Position numbers and translations under genes: made by a program
Notes under the pieces: generated by a model
Seen by the model: the letters and a program-made list of their open reading frames with translations, nothing else
Told to the model about the DNA's origin: nothing
Databases searched by the model: none
Shown: one piece after another, positions 6,144-14,133 of the stretch
How positions within the stretch are numbered: position 1 is the stretch's first letter
Layout of the letters: every line of letters begins with the position of its first letter
Assembly (NCBI GenBank): GCA_019418605.1
Contig: DYBN01000063.1
Span: 1 to 32,761 of the forward strand
Source of the DNA: Sutterella sp.
GTDB taxonomy: Bacteria > Pseudomonadota > Gammaproteobacteria > Burkholderiales > Burkholderiaceae_F
Direction: 5' to 3'
DNA: 32,761 bases

Positions 6144-8155
6144 GCGGCCTCCTGAGTCCGGGGATGCCCGGCGGCCTCGTCCGAGGACGTCTTTTTCTCC
6201 GCATCGGGCAACGCTGCAGGGCTCTCTTTCCCGGCTTGCGCCTTTTCCTTTTCTTCAAAAAGCGTCACCCAGTCGCCGATGCCGTCCTTGGGAGAAAACT
6301 CGGGCACGGCCTCGGAGATGATGCGCATCACCCAGGCGCGGTCGCGCTTTGCAAGCGCCTCGATCAACTCTCCCGTGAGCTCCTTCATGCGCTGCATGGG
6401 CAGCGCCTTTTCCACCGCCCGGAAGATGCGCGGGTGCTCGGTCTTTTCGGGGTTGTCGCCGATTAAAAGCTCTTCGTAGAGCTTCTCGCCCGGCCGAAGG
6501 CCCGTGATCTCGATGGCGATGTCGCCGTTGGGGTGCTCCTTGTCCTTGACCGTCATGCCGCTTAACGCAATCATGCGCAGCGCGAGGTCGTAGATGCGCA
6601 CGGGCTTTCCCATGTCAAGCAAAAACACGTCGCCCCCGCGTCCGAGCGAAGCGGCCTGCAGCACGAGCTGGCTTGCCTCGGGAATGGTCATGAAGTAGCG
6701 CGTGATGTCCGGGTGCGTCACGGTCACCGGGCCGCCGCTGCGGATCTGCTCGCGAAAGCGCGGCACAACCGAGCCGGAACTGCCGAGCACGTTGCCAAAG
6801 CGCACCATGGTAAAGACCGTTTTTCCCGGGTCGGTGTGCGCCATTGCCTGCAACACGAGCTCGGCCATGCGCTTTGAAGCACCCATGACGTTGGTGGGCC
6901 GCACGGCCTTGTCGGTGGAAATGAGAACGAAGTCCTCGGCCCCGAACTCGCGCGCGGCGCGTGCGGCGGTCATCGTGCCAAAGACATTGTTCTCCACCCC
7001 TTCCAGGGGGTTGTGCTCGACCATCGGCACGTGCTTGTAGGCGGCCGCATGGTAGATCGTCTGCGCCCGCCACGTGCGCATGATTTCGCGCATTCGGTCG
7101 CTGTCGTTGACGTCGGCCAAAAGCGGCACGACGTCGACCGTGCCGCCGCGGGCGGTGTGTTCAATGAGCTCGTGGTAAATGTGGTAGAGCGCAAATTCGG
7201 ATCGCTCGACCAAAAGCAGCCGGCGGGGCTTCAAGCGCACGATCTGCCGGCAAAGTTCGCTTCCGATTGAGCCGCCCGAGCCCGTTACCATCACGGTCTT
7301 GCCCTCGACCGTCTTCACAAGGAGCTCGCGCTTGGGCGAGACCGGGTCGCGCCCAAGAAGCTCGTCAATTTCCAAATCGCGCAGCGTGCTCACGGCCACC
7401 TTGCCTGCGGCAATCTCGTCGTAGGAAGGCACGGTGCGCACCTTGGCCTTGCACTGCTGCAGGGCGTTGACGATCTCGCGCCTGCGGCTGCGCGCAGCCG
7501 ACGGGATCGCGAGCAGCACCGTCTGTGTGCCGAATGCACGCAATAGCGCAGGAATCCTGCGGGGCGGATAAATCTTGACGCCGCCCAGCAGGCACCCCTG
7601 CAGGCGCTTGTCATCGTCGACAAAAGCCGCCACGCGCATTTGTCTGCTTGACTCAAGCGCGTACAAAAGCTGTCTGCCCGTATTGCCCGCGCCGTAGACA
7701 ATGACGCGCGGGAGCTTTGATTCGCGCACCTGCAGCTGATACTCGCCGCTTAAGAAAAGCCGCACCAGACCGCGCGAAAAGGCCACGAACACGATTAAAA
7801 GCGCGGGCTGAATGAGCCCCACCGTGCGCGGCACGCCCGAGACGCCGATGACGGTAAAGATGACCGCGTAGATGACGGCGTAGGCCACCATCGCCTGCAT
7901 GATCGCCACAGCCGCAGCAAAGCCCTCGTAACGAAAAACGGCGCGGTACAGGCCCGTGACAATGAAAATGGGCACCGCAAGCACCACCGAGACGGCCATG
8001 GCCGTCACGACGCCTGCGTGCAGCTCGTGAAAGACGCCCGTGCGCAGATAAAACGCAAGCCACACCGAAAGCAGGCACATGGCGACGTCGGCCGTCAGCG
8101 CAATGAGTCGCTTGGTCACGCGGGGCAAGCGAAGAATGGCGTCGGTAAGCGGCAT
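6140..8155 (-). CDS. WbpM/CapD-type membrane UDP-GlcNAc 4,6-dehydratase
   Basis: A 671-residue protein, close to the 665 of P. aeruginosa WbpM. About four N-terminal transmembrane helices (roughly 15-135) precede a first nucleotide-binding fold with GAGNTG at 155-160. The catalytic extended SDR domain begins at GSGGSIGSE (292-300) and includes ISTDKAVRPTNVMGASKRM; the Tyr of classic dehydratases is replaced by Met, as in WbpM (Ser-Met-Lys). It makes UDP-4-keto-6-deoxy-GlcNAc, the entry step to QuiNAc/FucNAc sugars. I chose ATG 8155 (MPLTDAILRLPR) because the upstream TTG extension is Arg/Pro rich and atypical. No strong Shine-Dalgarno is visible. It overlaps the epimerase gene by four bases. 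Confidence 0.9.
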   Translation of the reverse strand: MPLTDAILRLPRVTKRLIALTADVAMCLLSVWLAFYLRTGVFHELHAGVVTAMAVSVVLAVPIFIVTGLYRAVFRYEGFAAAVAIMQAMVAYAVIYAVIFTVIGVSGVPRTVGLIQPALLIVFVAFSRGLVRLFLSGEYQLQVRESKLPRVIVYGAGNTGRQLLYALESSRQMRVAAFVDDDKRLQGCLLGGVKIYPPRRIPALLRAFGTQTVLLAIPSAARSRRREIVNALQQCKAKVRTVPSYDEIAAGKVAVSTLRDLEIDELLGRDPVSPKRELLVKTVEGKTVMVTGSGGSIGSELCRQIVRLKPRRLLLVERSEFALYHIYHELIEHTARGGTVDVVPLLADVNDSDRMREIMRTWRAQTIYHAAAYKHVPMVEHNPLEGVENNVFGTMTAARAAREFGAEDFVLISTDKAVRPTNVMGASKRMAELVLQAMAHTDPGKTVFTMVRFGNVLGSSGSVVPRFREQIRSGGPVTVTHPDITRYFMTIPEASQLVLQAASLGRGGDVFLLDMGKPVRIYDLALRMIALSGMTVKDKEHPNGDIAIEITGLRPGEKLYEELLIGDNPEKTEHPRIFRAVEKALPMQRMKELTGELIEALAKRDRAWVMRIISEAVPEFSPKDGIGDWVTLFEEKEKAQAGKESPAALPDAEKKTSSDEAAGHPRTQEAA

Positions 8156-8248
8156 GAATAAAGGGGAAAGAACGAAAAAACTACAAAACGCGGGCGAGGG
8201 CGACCGCCTGGCATCAACGCCGCGGTTTGCCCGCGGGAGGGCTCTGGC

Positions 8249-8276
8249 GCCGGCCTCAAGGAAAGCGTAGGCCGGC
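8249..8276. repeat. GC-rich inverted repeat between the PGT gene and wbpM-type gene
   Basis: GCCGGCCT (8249-8256) and AGGCCGGC (8269-8276) can pair around a 12-base loop. It lies in the 178-bp gap between two genes read on the minus strand. No T-tract follows on the minus strand, so it is not a simple terminator; it may stabilise or attenuate the transcript. Confidence 0.4.
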
Positions 8277-8333
8277 AAAAGAATCAGCGGCCTTGCCCGA
8301 GTCCTTGAATTTTAAAAACTTGCCGGGAGACTC

Positions 8334-8903
8334 TCAATGATCGATGTTGTCTTCCCGCAGCACTTTGATCGCGGTCTTCCAGAGAATCATGAGGTCAAAG
8401 GCAAACGAGCGCTTTTTGAGGTACTCCGCATCAAAGGCCACCTTCACGGGGATCGGCAGATCGTCGCGCCCGTTGATCTGCGCCCAGCCCGTGAGCCCCG
8501 GCACGAGGGCGTCGACCCCGGCCTCGGTGCGAAGCGCAATCAAGTCGTCTTGATTAAAAAGCGCGGGCCGCGGCCCCACAAAGCTCATGTCGCCCTTCAA
8601 GATGCTCAGAATCTGCGGCAGCTCATCGAGACTTGTGCGGCGAAGAAAGCTTCCGATGGGGGTGAGCCACTGATCCGGATTTTTCAAAAGGTGCGTGGCG
8701 ACGACAGGCGTATCGATGCGCATGCTGCGAAATTTCGGCATCCGAAAGATCGTGTTGTGCACCCCCACGCGATCCGACCAGTAGAGCACGGGCCCGGGGC
8801 TCGTGAGCTTGACCGCCGCGGCTACGATCAGAAGCGGCACGGCTAAAACGAGAAGCGCCGCCAGGGCCAGAACAAGGTCAAAGAGCCGTTTGGATGGCGT
8901 CAC
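8334..8903 (-). CDS. Initiating phosphoglycosyl transferase (monotopic, PglC-like)
   Basis: A 189-residue bacterial sugar transferase consisting of only the catalytic core. An N-terminal membrane re-entrant helix (KRLFDLVLALAALLVLAVPLLIV) precedes the conserved FRMPKFRSM, the SLDELPQ motif holding the Asp-Glu catalytic dyad, and FVGPRPAL. Such enzymes transfer a sugar-1-phosphate from a UDP-sugar to undecaprenyl phosphate, the first step in building a lipid-linked glycan. Its small size fits the PglC/WreU group rather than long WbaP or WcaJ forms. With the dehydratase and reductase next to it, the probable substrate is a 6-deoxy-HexNAc sugar. Its start overlaps the msbA stop by ATGA, implying translational coupling. 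Confidence 0.88.
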   Translation of the reverse strand: MTPSKRLFDLVLALAALLVLAVPLLIVAAAVKLTSPGPVLYWSDRVGVHNTIFRMPKFRSMRIDTPVVATHLLKNPDQWLTPIGSFLRRTSLDELPQILSILKGDMSFVGPRPALFNQDDLIALRTEAGVDALVPGLTGWAQINGRDDLPIPVKVAFDAEYLKKRSFAFDLMILWKTAIKVLREDNIDH

Positions 8904-10825
8904 CTGCTCTCTCCCTGGGTTCGAGCACCGTCGCCTGCGCCTTGCCCGCCTTCTTCACTTTCTTCGCTTTCTGCGCCTTGAGCGCTGCCGGCGTTCTTTG
9001 CAAACTGGATGGTATAGAGATGCGCATAGAGCCCGTTGGCCGCAAGGAGCTCCTCGTGGCGACCAACCTCCTGAATGCGGCCGTTTTTCATGACCACAAT
9101 CTTGTCGGCTCCCACGATGGTCGAGAGGCGGTGGGCGACGACAAACGTCGTGCGCCCCTTCATGAGCTCTTCAAGCGACTTCTGGATGTACTTTTCGCTT
9201 TCGGTGTCAAGCGCGCTCGTGGCCTCGTCAAGAAGCAGAATCGGGGCGTTTTTCAAAAGCGCCCTTGCAATCGAAATGCGCTGCCGCTGACCGCCCGAGA
9301 GCTTGCTGCCGGCCTCGCCCACCAAGGTGTCAAGCCCCTGCGGCAGGCTCTTCACAAAGGGCATGAGATAGGCCGCCTCGGCCGCCGCCTCGATGTCCTC
9401 GCGCCTGGCCTCGGGGTGCCCGTAGGCGATGTTGGCCGCAATCGTGTCGTTAAAGAGCACCACGTCCTGGCTCACGAGGGCAATCTGCGCGCGCAGACTT
9501 GCAAGCGTCACCTCGCTTTGCGCCACCCCGTCAAAGTAAATCTCGCCCGAAGTGGGTGTCCAAAACCGCGGAATGAGATTGATGAGCGTCGTTTTCCCGG
9601 CGCCCGAGGCGCCCACAAGCGCCACGGTCTCGCCGGCCTTCACCGTGAGGTTGAAGTCGTTGACAGCGGGAGCCTCGCTGTTTTCATAAGCGTAGGAGAC
9701 GTGAGAGAAGCGCACTTCGCTGCTCACCCGCGGGAGAATCTTCGTGCCTGGGTCTTTTTCGGGCTCTTCGTCGAGCATTGCAAAAAGGCTTTCGGCCGCC
9801 GCCTGCATGCGGCCCGTGGCGCCGTTTAACGATGCAAGGTGCCGCACGGGAGTGAGCAGCAGCAGCAGCGCCGACAAAAACGTAATGAACTCACCCAGCG
9901 TGAGCATGTCGTGCTGCGCCTGGTACAAGGCGACAACGGCCACGATGCTCACCGCAAGCATGCTCGTAAAGTGCGTCATCGGCGTTCCGGCGCCCTTGAC
10001 CTTCTGCATCTTGATGGCAAGCTTGAGGATTTTGCTGTTTAGCTCTTGAAAGCGCGTGTTTTCAAACGCGTAGCCGTCGTAGACCTTGATGATGCGCTGC
10101 GCCTCGTAGCTCTCTTGAACGACGCTTACAAGTTCGCCCAGAGACGACTGAAAGTCTTTGCTGTATCGGCGCGTCTTCCTTCCCACCCATTTGATGATGG
10201 CAGCCAGTGCAGGCGACACAACCAGCGAAATGAGCGAGAGCTGCCAGTTGTAGTAAAGAAGCACGACGGCAAGCGCGGCAATCTGCAGGCAGTCGCGCAC
10301 AATGGTCGAGAGCATTTCGGCGGCCGTGCCAAGAGCGATGCCCGCCTCGTTAATGAATTTGCTCACCACCGTGCCGGACTTGCGCTCCTGGTACGTCTGC
10401 GAAGGCCAGCGGATCATGCGCGAAAACATGGCGGTGCGCATTTCATAGAGCACGCCTTGAGAGACCTTCTGCAGATACAGGCCGCTTGTGAAGGTCGACA
10501 GCCCGTGAATGAGCGCAATGCAAAGAAGCGCCGAAGGCGCCCACCACATCGCGGTCGGGTCCTTTTCGTAAAAGCCTTGATCGGTGAGCTTTCCCACCAG
10601 GACGGCGATCATTGAGGATGTCGTCGCCGTCACCGCCATGGCGATCATCGCCACAATAAGCTTGTTCTTGTAGGGAAGAAGATACCCCAGAAGGCGGCGC
10701 AGCGCGGGCTTGTCCTGGTCTTTGAGGGCAACAGTCGAGTCCGGCTCCGGGGAAGCCGACGTCTCCGGCGCAGTCTGTGTTTTTTGCATGGAGGGATGTG
10801 TTTGGAAATCGCTGATCAGCGCCAT
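8900..10825 (-). CDS. msbA: Lipid A-core flippase MsbA
   Basis: A 641-residue half-size ABC exporter. An N-terminal six-helix transmembrane domain (about 50-340) is followed by the ATPase: Walker A GASGAGKT (405-412), signature LSGGQRQR (509-516), Walker B ILLLDE (529-534) and switch His565. MsbA flips lipid A-core from the inner to the outer leaflet of the inner membrane. The C-terminal 30 residues (GAESEESEEGGQGAGDGAR) are a low-complexity acidic tail beyond the normal MsbA end. The start is uncertain: ATG 10825 or ATG 10789 (MQKTQTAP) would both leave the fold intact and neither has a good Shine-Dalgarno. It heads the minus-strand sugar operon and is divergent from the heptosyltransferase gene. 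Confidence 0.93.
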   Translation of the reverse strand: MALISDFQTHPSMQKTQTAPETSASPEPDSTVALKDQDKPALRRLLGYLLPYKNKLIVAMIAMAVTATTSSMIAVLVGKLTDQGFYEKDPTAMWWAPSALLCIALIHGLSTFTSGLYLQKVSQGVLYEMRTAMFSRMIRWPSQTYQERKSGTVVSKFINEAGIALGTAAEMLSTIVRDCLQIAALAVVLLYYNWQLSLISLVVSPALAAIIKWVGRKTRRYSKDFQSSLGELVSVVQESYEAQRIIKVYDGYAFENTRFQELNSKILKLAIKMQKVKGAGTPMTHFTSMLAVSIVAVVALYQAQHDMLTLGEFITFLSALLLLLTPVRHLASLNGATGRMQAAAESLFAMLDEEPEKDPGTKILPRVSSEVRFSHVSYAYENSEAPAVNDFNLTVKAGETVALVGASGAGKTTLINLIPRFWTPTSGEIYFDGVAQSEVTLASLRAQIALVSQDVVLFNDTIAANIAYGHPEARREDIEAAAEAAYLMPFVKSLPQGLDTLVGEAGSKLSGGQRQRISIARALLKNAPILLLDEATSALDTESEKYIQKSLEELMKGRTTFVVAHRLSTIVGADKIVVMKNGRIQEVGRHEELLAANGLYAHLYTIQFAKNAGSAQGAESEESEEGGQGAGDGARTQGESR

Positions 10826-10859
10826 TTTACAGGCAGAAAGCCGCCCGGCAGGCTGCGGC

Positions 10860-10865
10860 TATAAT
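10860..10865 (+). promoter_or_regulatory. Candidate -10 box for the LPS core operon
   Basis: A perfect TATAAT lies 40 bp before the chosen heptosyltransferase start in the 80-bp divergent gap with msbA. No convincing -35 is seen at 16-18 bp, so it may be weak or activator-dependent. The upstream ATG at 10864 overlaps it, another reason to prefer the later start. Confidence 0.4.
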
Positions 10866-10905
10866 GGCCGGAATCCCTTATCAACCTACCTCTTTTGAGA
10901 CATTT

Positions 10906-11838
10906 ATGCCTACCGTTTTGTGTCGTTTGCCCAATCATGTCGGTGACTGCTGCATGTGCCTGCCGGCGCTGCGGCTTTTGGAAGCAAGCGGCTACACGCC
11001 GGCCCTGGTCGGCAAGCGCTGGGCGGGCGACCTCGTGGCCGGCATGGGCTGGCGATTTGACCCGATTGAAGGACACGTCACGGAAGACCTCAGCCGCATC
11101 CGCTACCTTGTGAAAAATACGCAGGCCGAAAAGGGGCTTCTTTTCCCCAACTCCTTCGGATCGGCGCTTCTCTTTAAGATCGGCAGGCTTGCCACGGCGG
11201 GACTCAAAACCGACGGACGCTCTTTCCTGCTCGACGCAAAAATCCCCGAGCCGGGCAAGATGCATGAGGTTGAGCGCTTTTTTTATGTAGCGCATGAGGC
11301 GATCAAGGTCTGGGGCGGGACGCCCGCCTGGGACAAGGCGCCGCAAAAGCTGGGGCTTCTTCTGCTCAAGCGCCATGAGGCTGCAGCCAAGAATCTCATG
11401 GAGAAATACAGCATCCCGAAGAAGTTTGCGCTGCTCGCACCCGTCGCGCGCGGCAAACACAACGGCAAGGAAAAAAATTGGGGGCACTTCAACGACCTGG
11501 TCAAGCCCCTGCGCGATCTTGGCGTCGAGCCCATCGTGTTCCCAAGCCAGCGAGAAGAGGAGCTTGCCAAACAAGCTTGCCCCGATGCAACCATCCTGCC
11601 GCCGACCACCTTGGGAAACTACGCGGCTCTTGCAAAGCGCGCTCAGATCGTTATTGCCAATGACTCTGGGGTTAGCCACATCGCGGCAGCCGTCGGGGTC
11701 AAACAGATTACGCTTGTGGGCGTGACGGACCCCGCCAGAACATCACCTTGGAATCCTGACGCTATTGTTCTAGGAAAAGAAGGTCAGTGGCCTGAGGTTT
11801 CCGAAGTTCTTAAAGCTCTGTCGGCAGTATTTCAATAA
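10906..11838 (+). CDS. Heptosyltransferase-family LPS glycosyltransferase (GT9)
   Basis: A 310-residue GT9 enzyme resembling WaaF/WaaC. It starts LPNHVGDCCMCLPALRLL (8-25), the phosphate-binding loop typical of ADP-heptose:LPS heptosyltransferases, then LLFPNSFGSALL (78-89). The C-terminal half carries KNWGHFNDL (190-198) and the nucleotide-sugar motif NDSGVSHIAAAVG (252-264), where Asp253 is expected to bind the donor. It would add heptose to the growing LPS inner core in the cytoplasm. At 310 residues it is a little shorter than WaaF (about 348), so I cannot say whether it is heptosyltransferase I or II. I chose ATG 10906 because the frame upstream contains the promoter-like box. The next gene follows after 26 bp. 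Confidence 0.85.
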   Translation: MPTVLCRLPNHVGDCCMCLPALRLLEASGYTPALVGKRWAGDLVAGMGWRFDPIEGHVTEDLSRIRYLVKNTQAEKGLLFPNSFGSALLFKIGRLATAGLKTDGRSFLLDAKIPEPGKMHEVERFFYVAHEAIKVWGGTPAWDKAPQKLGLLLLKRHEAAAKNLMEKYSIPKKFALLAPVARGKHNGKEKNWGHFNDLVKPLRDLGVEPIVFPSQREEELAKQACPDATILPPTTLGNYAALAKRAQIVIANDSGVSHIAAAVGVKQITLVGVTDPARTSPWNPDAIVLGKEGQWPEVSEVLKALSAVFQ

Positions 11839-11864
11839 GTCTTAGCTTACGCCAAGGGAAGCGT

Positions 11865-12980
11865 ATGAATTTTGCCTTTTGCATCTATAAATATTTCCCT
11901 TATGGTGGTCTGCAGCGAGACTTTATCAAAATAGCCTCTCTTGTAGCAGCAAAAGGGCACCAAGTAACCCTCTATACCCGATCTTGGGAAGGAAAAATTG
12001 ATTTGCCAAATGATATGCGCTTAGTTTTGTTAAAAACGAGCGGATTTTCAAATCAAGCAAAAAACAGAAATTTTTACGTCAATTTTACTAAAGAAATTCA
12101 ACAGAATAGCGTCGACCGCATTGTTGGGTTTGACAAGATGCCAAACTTGGACTATTACTACCAGGGAGACACTTGTTATTATTCTGACAATTTAAACAGA
12201 AGTTTTCTCTATAAGCTTACGCCCAGATACCGACTTTTCAAAAACTTCGAAAAAGAAGTTTTCAAACATGGCGGAAAAACAAAGATTCTTCTTCTCTCTG
12301 ATGCATTAAAACCAATATTTCAGCGCTATTATCATACTGAAGAATCGCGGTTCTATTTGCTTCCGCCGGGAATTTCTGAGGATAGACGATACATCAATTA
12401 TTCTCCACTGACAAGAAAGAAAGTCAGGTCATTGTTAGGAATTAAAGACTCCCAGCATCTACTTCTGCAGATAGGCTCTGACTACAAACGTAAAGGTGTC
12501 GACCGTTCAATTAGAGCACTAGCCTCTCTGCCAGAAACCATTAAAAATAACACCTTCCTTTGCATCATCGGCCAAGACTCTCCCTCATCGTTTATAACAC
12601 TATCAAGAAACCTAGGAATTTCAAATCAAGTTCTATTCCTTGGTGCACGAGATGATGTTGGGGATTTTATAGCAGCATCTGATATTTTTTTACATCCTGC
12701 ACGATCTGAAAACACTGGAACAGTCATTGTTGAAGCTTTGGCCGGAGCGCTTCCAGAAATAGTCACAGATGTCTGCGGCTATGCATCCTATGTCATCAAG
12801 GCAAACAGCGGAAGAGTGCTTTCCTCACCCTATCAACAATCGGAATTCAACGAATGCTTACTTAAGTTGCTAATTGAGCCGTCTGAGCTTTTCCGAATAA
12901 AGCAAAATTGCATGTTGTATTCTGACAATCACGACTTATACAGCCTCCACATAAAAGCAGCAGAAATATTAACAAAATGA
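11865..12980 (+). CDS. waaG: WaaG-like LPS core glucosyltransferase (GT4)
   Basis: A 371-residue GT4, matching WaaG length (about 374). The acceptor-side motif YFPYGGLQRDF (10-20) is the WaaG signature, GSDYKRKGVDRSIRAL (204-219) forms the donor phosphate-binding region, and HPARSENTGTVIVEAL (277-292) contains the EX7E pair (Glu282, Glu290). It would transfer the first outer-core hexose, glucose in E. coli, to heptose II. The gene is strikingly AT rich compared with the heptosyltransferase upstream. Its stop overlaps the WaaP start (ATGA at 12977). An A/G-rich sequence (AAGGGAAGCG) precedes the ATG. Donor sugar cannot be told from sequence. Confidence 0.85.
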   Translation: MNFAFCIYKYFPYGGLQRDFIKIASLVAAKGHQVTLYTRSWEGKIDLPNDMRLVLLKTSGFSNQAKNRNFYVNFTKEIQQNSVDRIVGFDKMPNLDYYYQGDTCYYSDNLNRSFLYKLTPRYRLFKNFEKEVFKHGGKTKILLLSDALKPIFQRYYHTEESRFYLLPPGISEDRRYINYSPLTRKKVRSLLGIKDSQHLLLQIGSDYKRKGVDRSIRALASLPETIKNNTFLCIIGQDSPSSFITLSRNLGISNQVLFLGARDDVGDFIAASDIFLHPARSENTGTVIVEALAGALPEIVTDVCGYASYVIKANSGRVLSSPYQQSEFNECLLKLLIEPSELFRIKQNCMLYSDNHDLYSLHIKAAEILTK

Positions 12981-13771
12981 TTGTTCTTCGTCCACCCTTC
13001 TCATCCATTTGGAAAAACAAAGATCCTTTTGAAGAAGTAAAGAAAATTACTGGGAAAACTTATAGATCAGTAAAATCAAGAAGAACCATTCGCTTTGAGG
13101 TTAATGGAGAGGGATATTATCTAAAATTACATCACGGAACATCCTACGGTGAGGCATTTAAAAACTTTCTTTGTCTTCGTCTTCCTGTTTTCGGGGCAAA
13201 AAACGAATGGCTAGCAATAAACAAACTCGCAGAATTTGGTATCGATACAATGACTGGGGTCGCATTTGGAGAAAAAGGGAAAAATCCTTTCCATAAGACC
13301 TCTTTTATTATAACAAAAGAGATAGCCCCATCAATCAGTCTAGAAGACTTCTGTAAAGACTGGAAAGAAAAGCCTCCTTCTTTTGATACTAAGCGCTCAT
13401 TAATCAAAAGAGTTGCAACGGCAGTAAGAAAAATGCACATGGCCGGCATTAACCACCGTGATTGCTATCTGTGCCACTTTCTTCTTTCTCTTCCGTTTGA
13501 CCTCGATAACGCAAAATTATCTTTAATCGACCTGCACAGAGCGCAGATACGAAAGACCGTACCGAAACGCTGGCGCGACAAAGACATTATTGCCCTATAT
13601 TATTCGTCCTTAGAAATAGGTCTTACGAGAACTGACATTGTCTTTTTTCTTAAAAACTATTTAAACGAAAATAACATTCACAAAATCTTCTCCATTGAAA
13701 GAAAACTCATCGCCTCAACCGCAAGCAAAGCAAAGAAAATAGCTGAACGAACAAAAAGAAAGGGGTTATAA
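12977..13771 (+). CDS. waaP: LPS core heptose kinase WaaP
   Basis: A 264-residue kinase of the WaaP/RfaP family, the length of E. coli WaaP (265). It keeps the ATP-binding Lys in YYLKLHHG (Lys50), the catalytic HRD (160-162) in INHRDCYLCHFLL, with Asp162 aligning with the catalytic Asp of E. coli WaaP, and the metal-binding Asp185 in LIDLHRAQIR. It phosphorylates heptose I of the inner core, which stabilises the outer membrane by cation bridging. It is translationally coupled to the WaaG-like gene and equally AT rich, so the two probably moved together. The stop TAA is followed 17 bp later by the MITE-like element, with a hairpin terminator only beyond it. Confidence 0.9.
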   Translation: MIVLRPPFSSIWKNKDPFEEVKKITGKTYRSVKSRRTIRFEVNGEGYYLKLHHGTSYGEAFKNFLCLRLPVFGAKNEWLAINKLAEFGIDTMTGVAFGEKGKNPFHKTSFIITKEIAPSISLEDFCKDWKEKPPSFDTKRSLIKRVATAVRKMHMAGINHRDCYLCHFLLSLPFDLDNAKLSLIDLHRAQIRKTVPKRWRDKDIIALYYSSLEIGLTRTDIVFFLKNYLNENNIHKIFSIERKLIASTASKAKKIAERTKRKGL

Positions 13772-13788
13772 TATTGAGAGATTTTAAG

Positions 13789-14050
13789 GGCGATTCTAAA
13801 AAACATCGGATTAACGAGCGAGAGTTCCGCAATCTCCCCATATAGTATTTGAGATACAGATCAGTTTCCGGGAGGGCGGGCTCCGGGATGCCGGCACCCG
13901 CCCTCCCGGAAACTGATCACCACTACGCTCACTCCGATTTTCTCGAAGGTCACGGGAAAAGGGGGTAGTTATTCTATTTAGTATCTCTAATGCTACATTG
14001 GAGGATTACTACACTCCCGTTCGATAAGCCGCTGGTTTTTTAGAATCGCC
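13789..14050. mobile_element. MITE-like non-autonomous element with 37/38-bp terminal inverted repeats
   Basis: The ends are inverted repeats. GGCGATTCTAAAAAAC is exact at both tips, and a further 21-22 bp matches with about five mismatches and one indel, reaching GAGAGT on the left and GGGAGT on the right. The total is 262 bp with no coding frame of note. Inside lie a perfect long hairpin (13859-13918) and a weaker inner pair, GAGATAC near 13850 and GTATCTC near 13981. I see no clear target-site duplication: left flank TTTTAA, right flank AATAGA. Terminal repeats plus small size and no transposase suggest a miniature element moved in trans. I do not recognise the family. It separates waaP from its likely terminator. 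Confidence 0.65.
13859..13918. repeat. Perfect inverted repeat with 22-bp arms inside the MITE-like element
   Basis: Arms at 13859-13880 and 13897-13918 are exact reverse complements, starting GATCAGTTTCCGGG and ending CCCGGAAACTGATC. The 16-base loop itself contains CCGG-GATG-CCGG. The hairpin is far more GC rich than the surrounding element. It has no T-tract and would form a very stable RNA or cruciform structure. Confidence 0.85.
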
Positions 14051-14061
14051 AATAGATTAGT

Positions 14062-14086
14062 ATAAGCGCACTTAGCGCTTATTTTT
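14062..14086 (+). terminator. Rho-independent terminator of the LPS core operon
   Basis: ATAAGCGC (14062-14069), loop ACTTA and GCGCTTAT (14075-14082) form an eight-pair stem running straight into five T on the plus strand. It is the first good terminator after waaP, 290 bp past the stop, with the MITE-like element in between. Confidence 0.7.
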
Positions 14087-14097
14087 GGTCAAGTCTG

Positions 14098-14128
14098 TTT
14101 TACGGTTTTACACTGCATGACCGTAAAA
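14098..14128 (-). terminator. Hairpin after the YejM-like gene, possible terminator
   Basis: TTTTACGGT (14098-14106) and ACCGTAAAA (14120-14128) pair with a 13-base loop, six bases beyond the stop of the minus-strand gene. No extended T-tract follows beyond the U-rich arm itself, so termination is plausible but not certain. Confidence 0.4.
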
Positions 14129-14133
14129 ATGGA

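Noticed and set aside
10816..11679. 287-residue minus-strand frame opposite the heptosyltransferase
   Set aside because: Antisense to a clear GT9 gene and crossing the divergent promoter region; no recognisable domain.
13766..13773. TATAAT at the waaP stop codon as a promoter
   Set aside because: It coincides with the final Leu-stop codons (TTATAA) in AT-rich DNA, has no -35 and no gene downstream on that strand.
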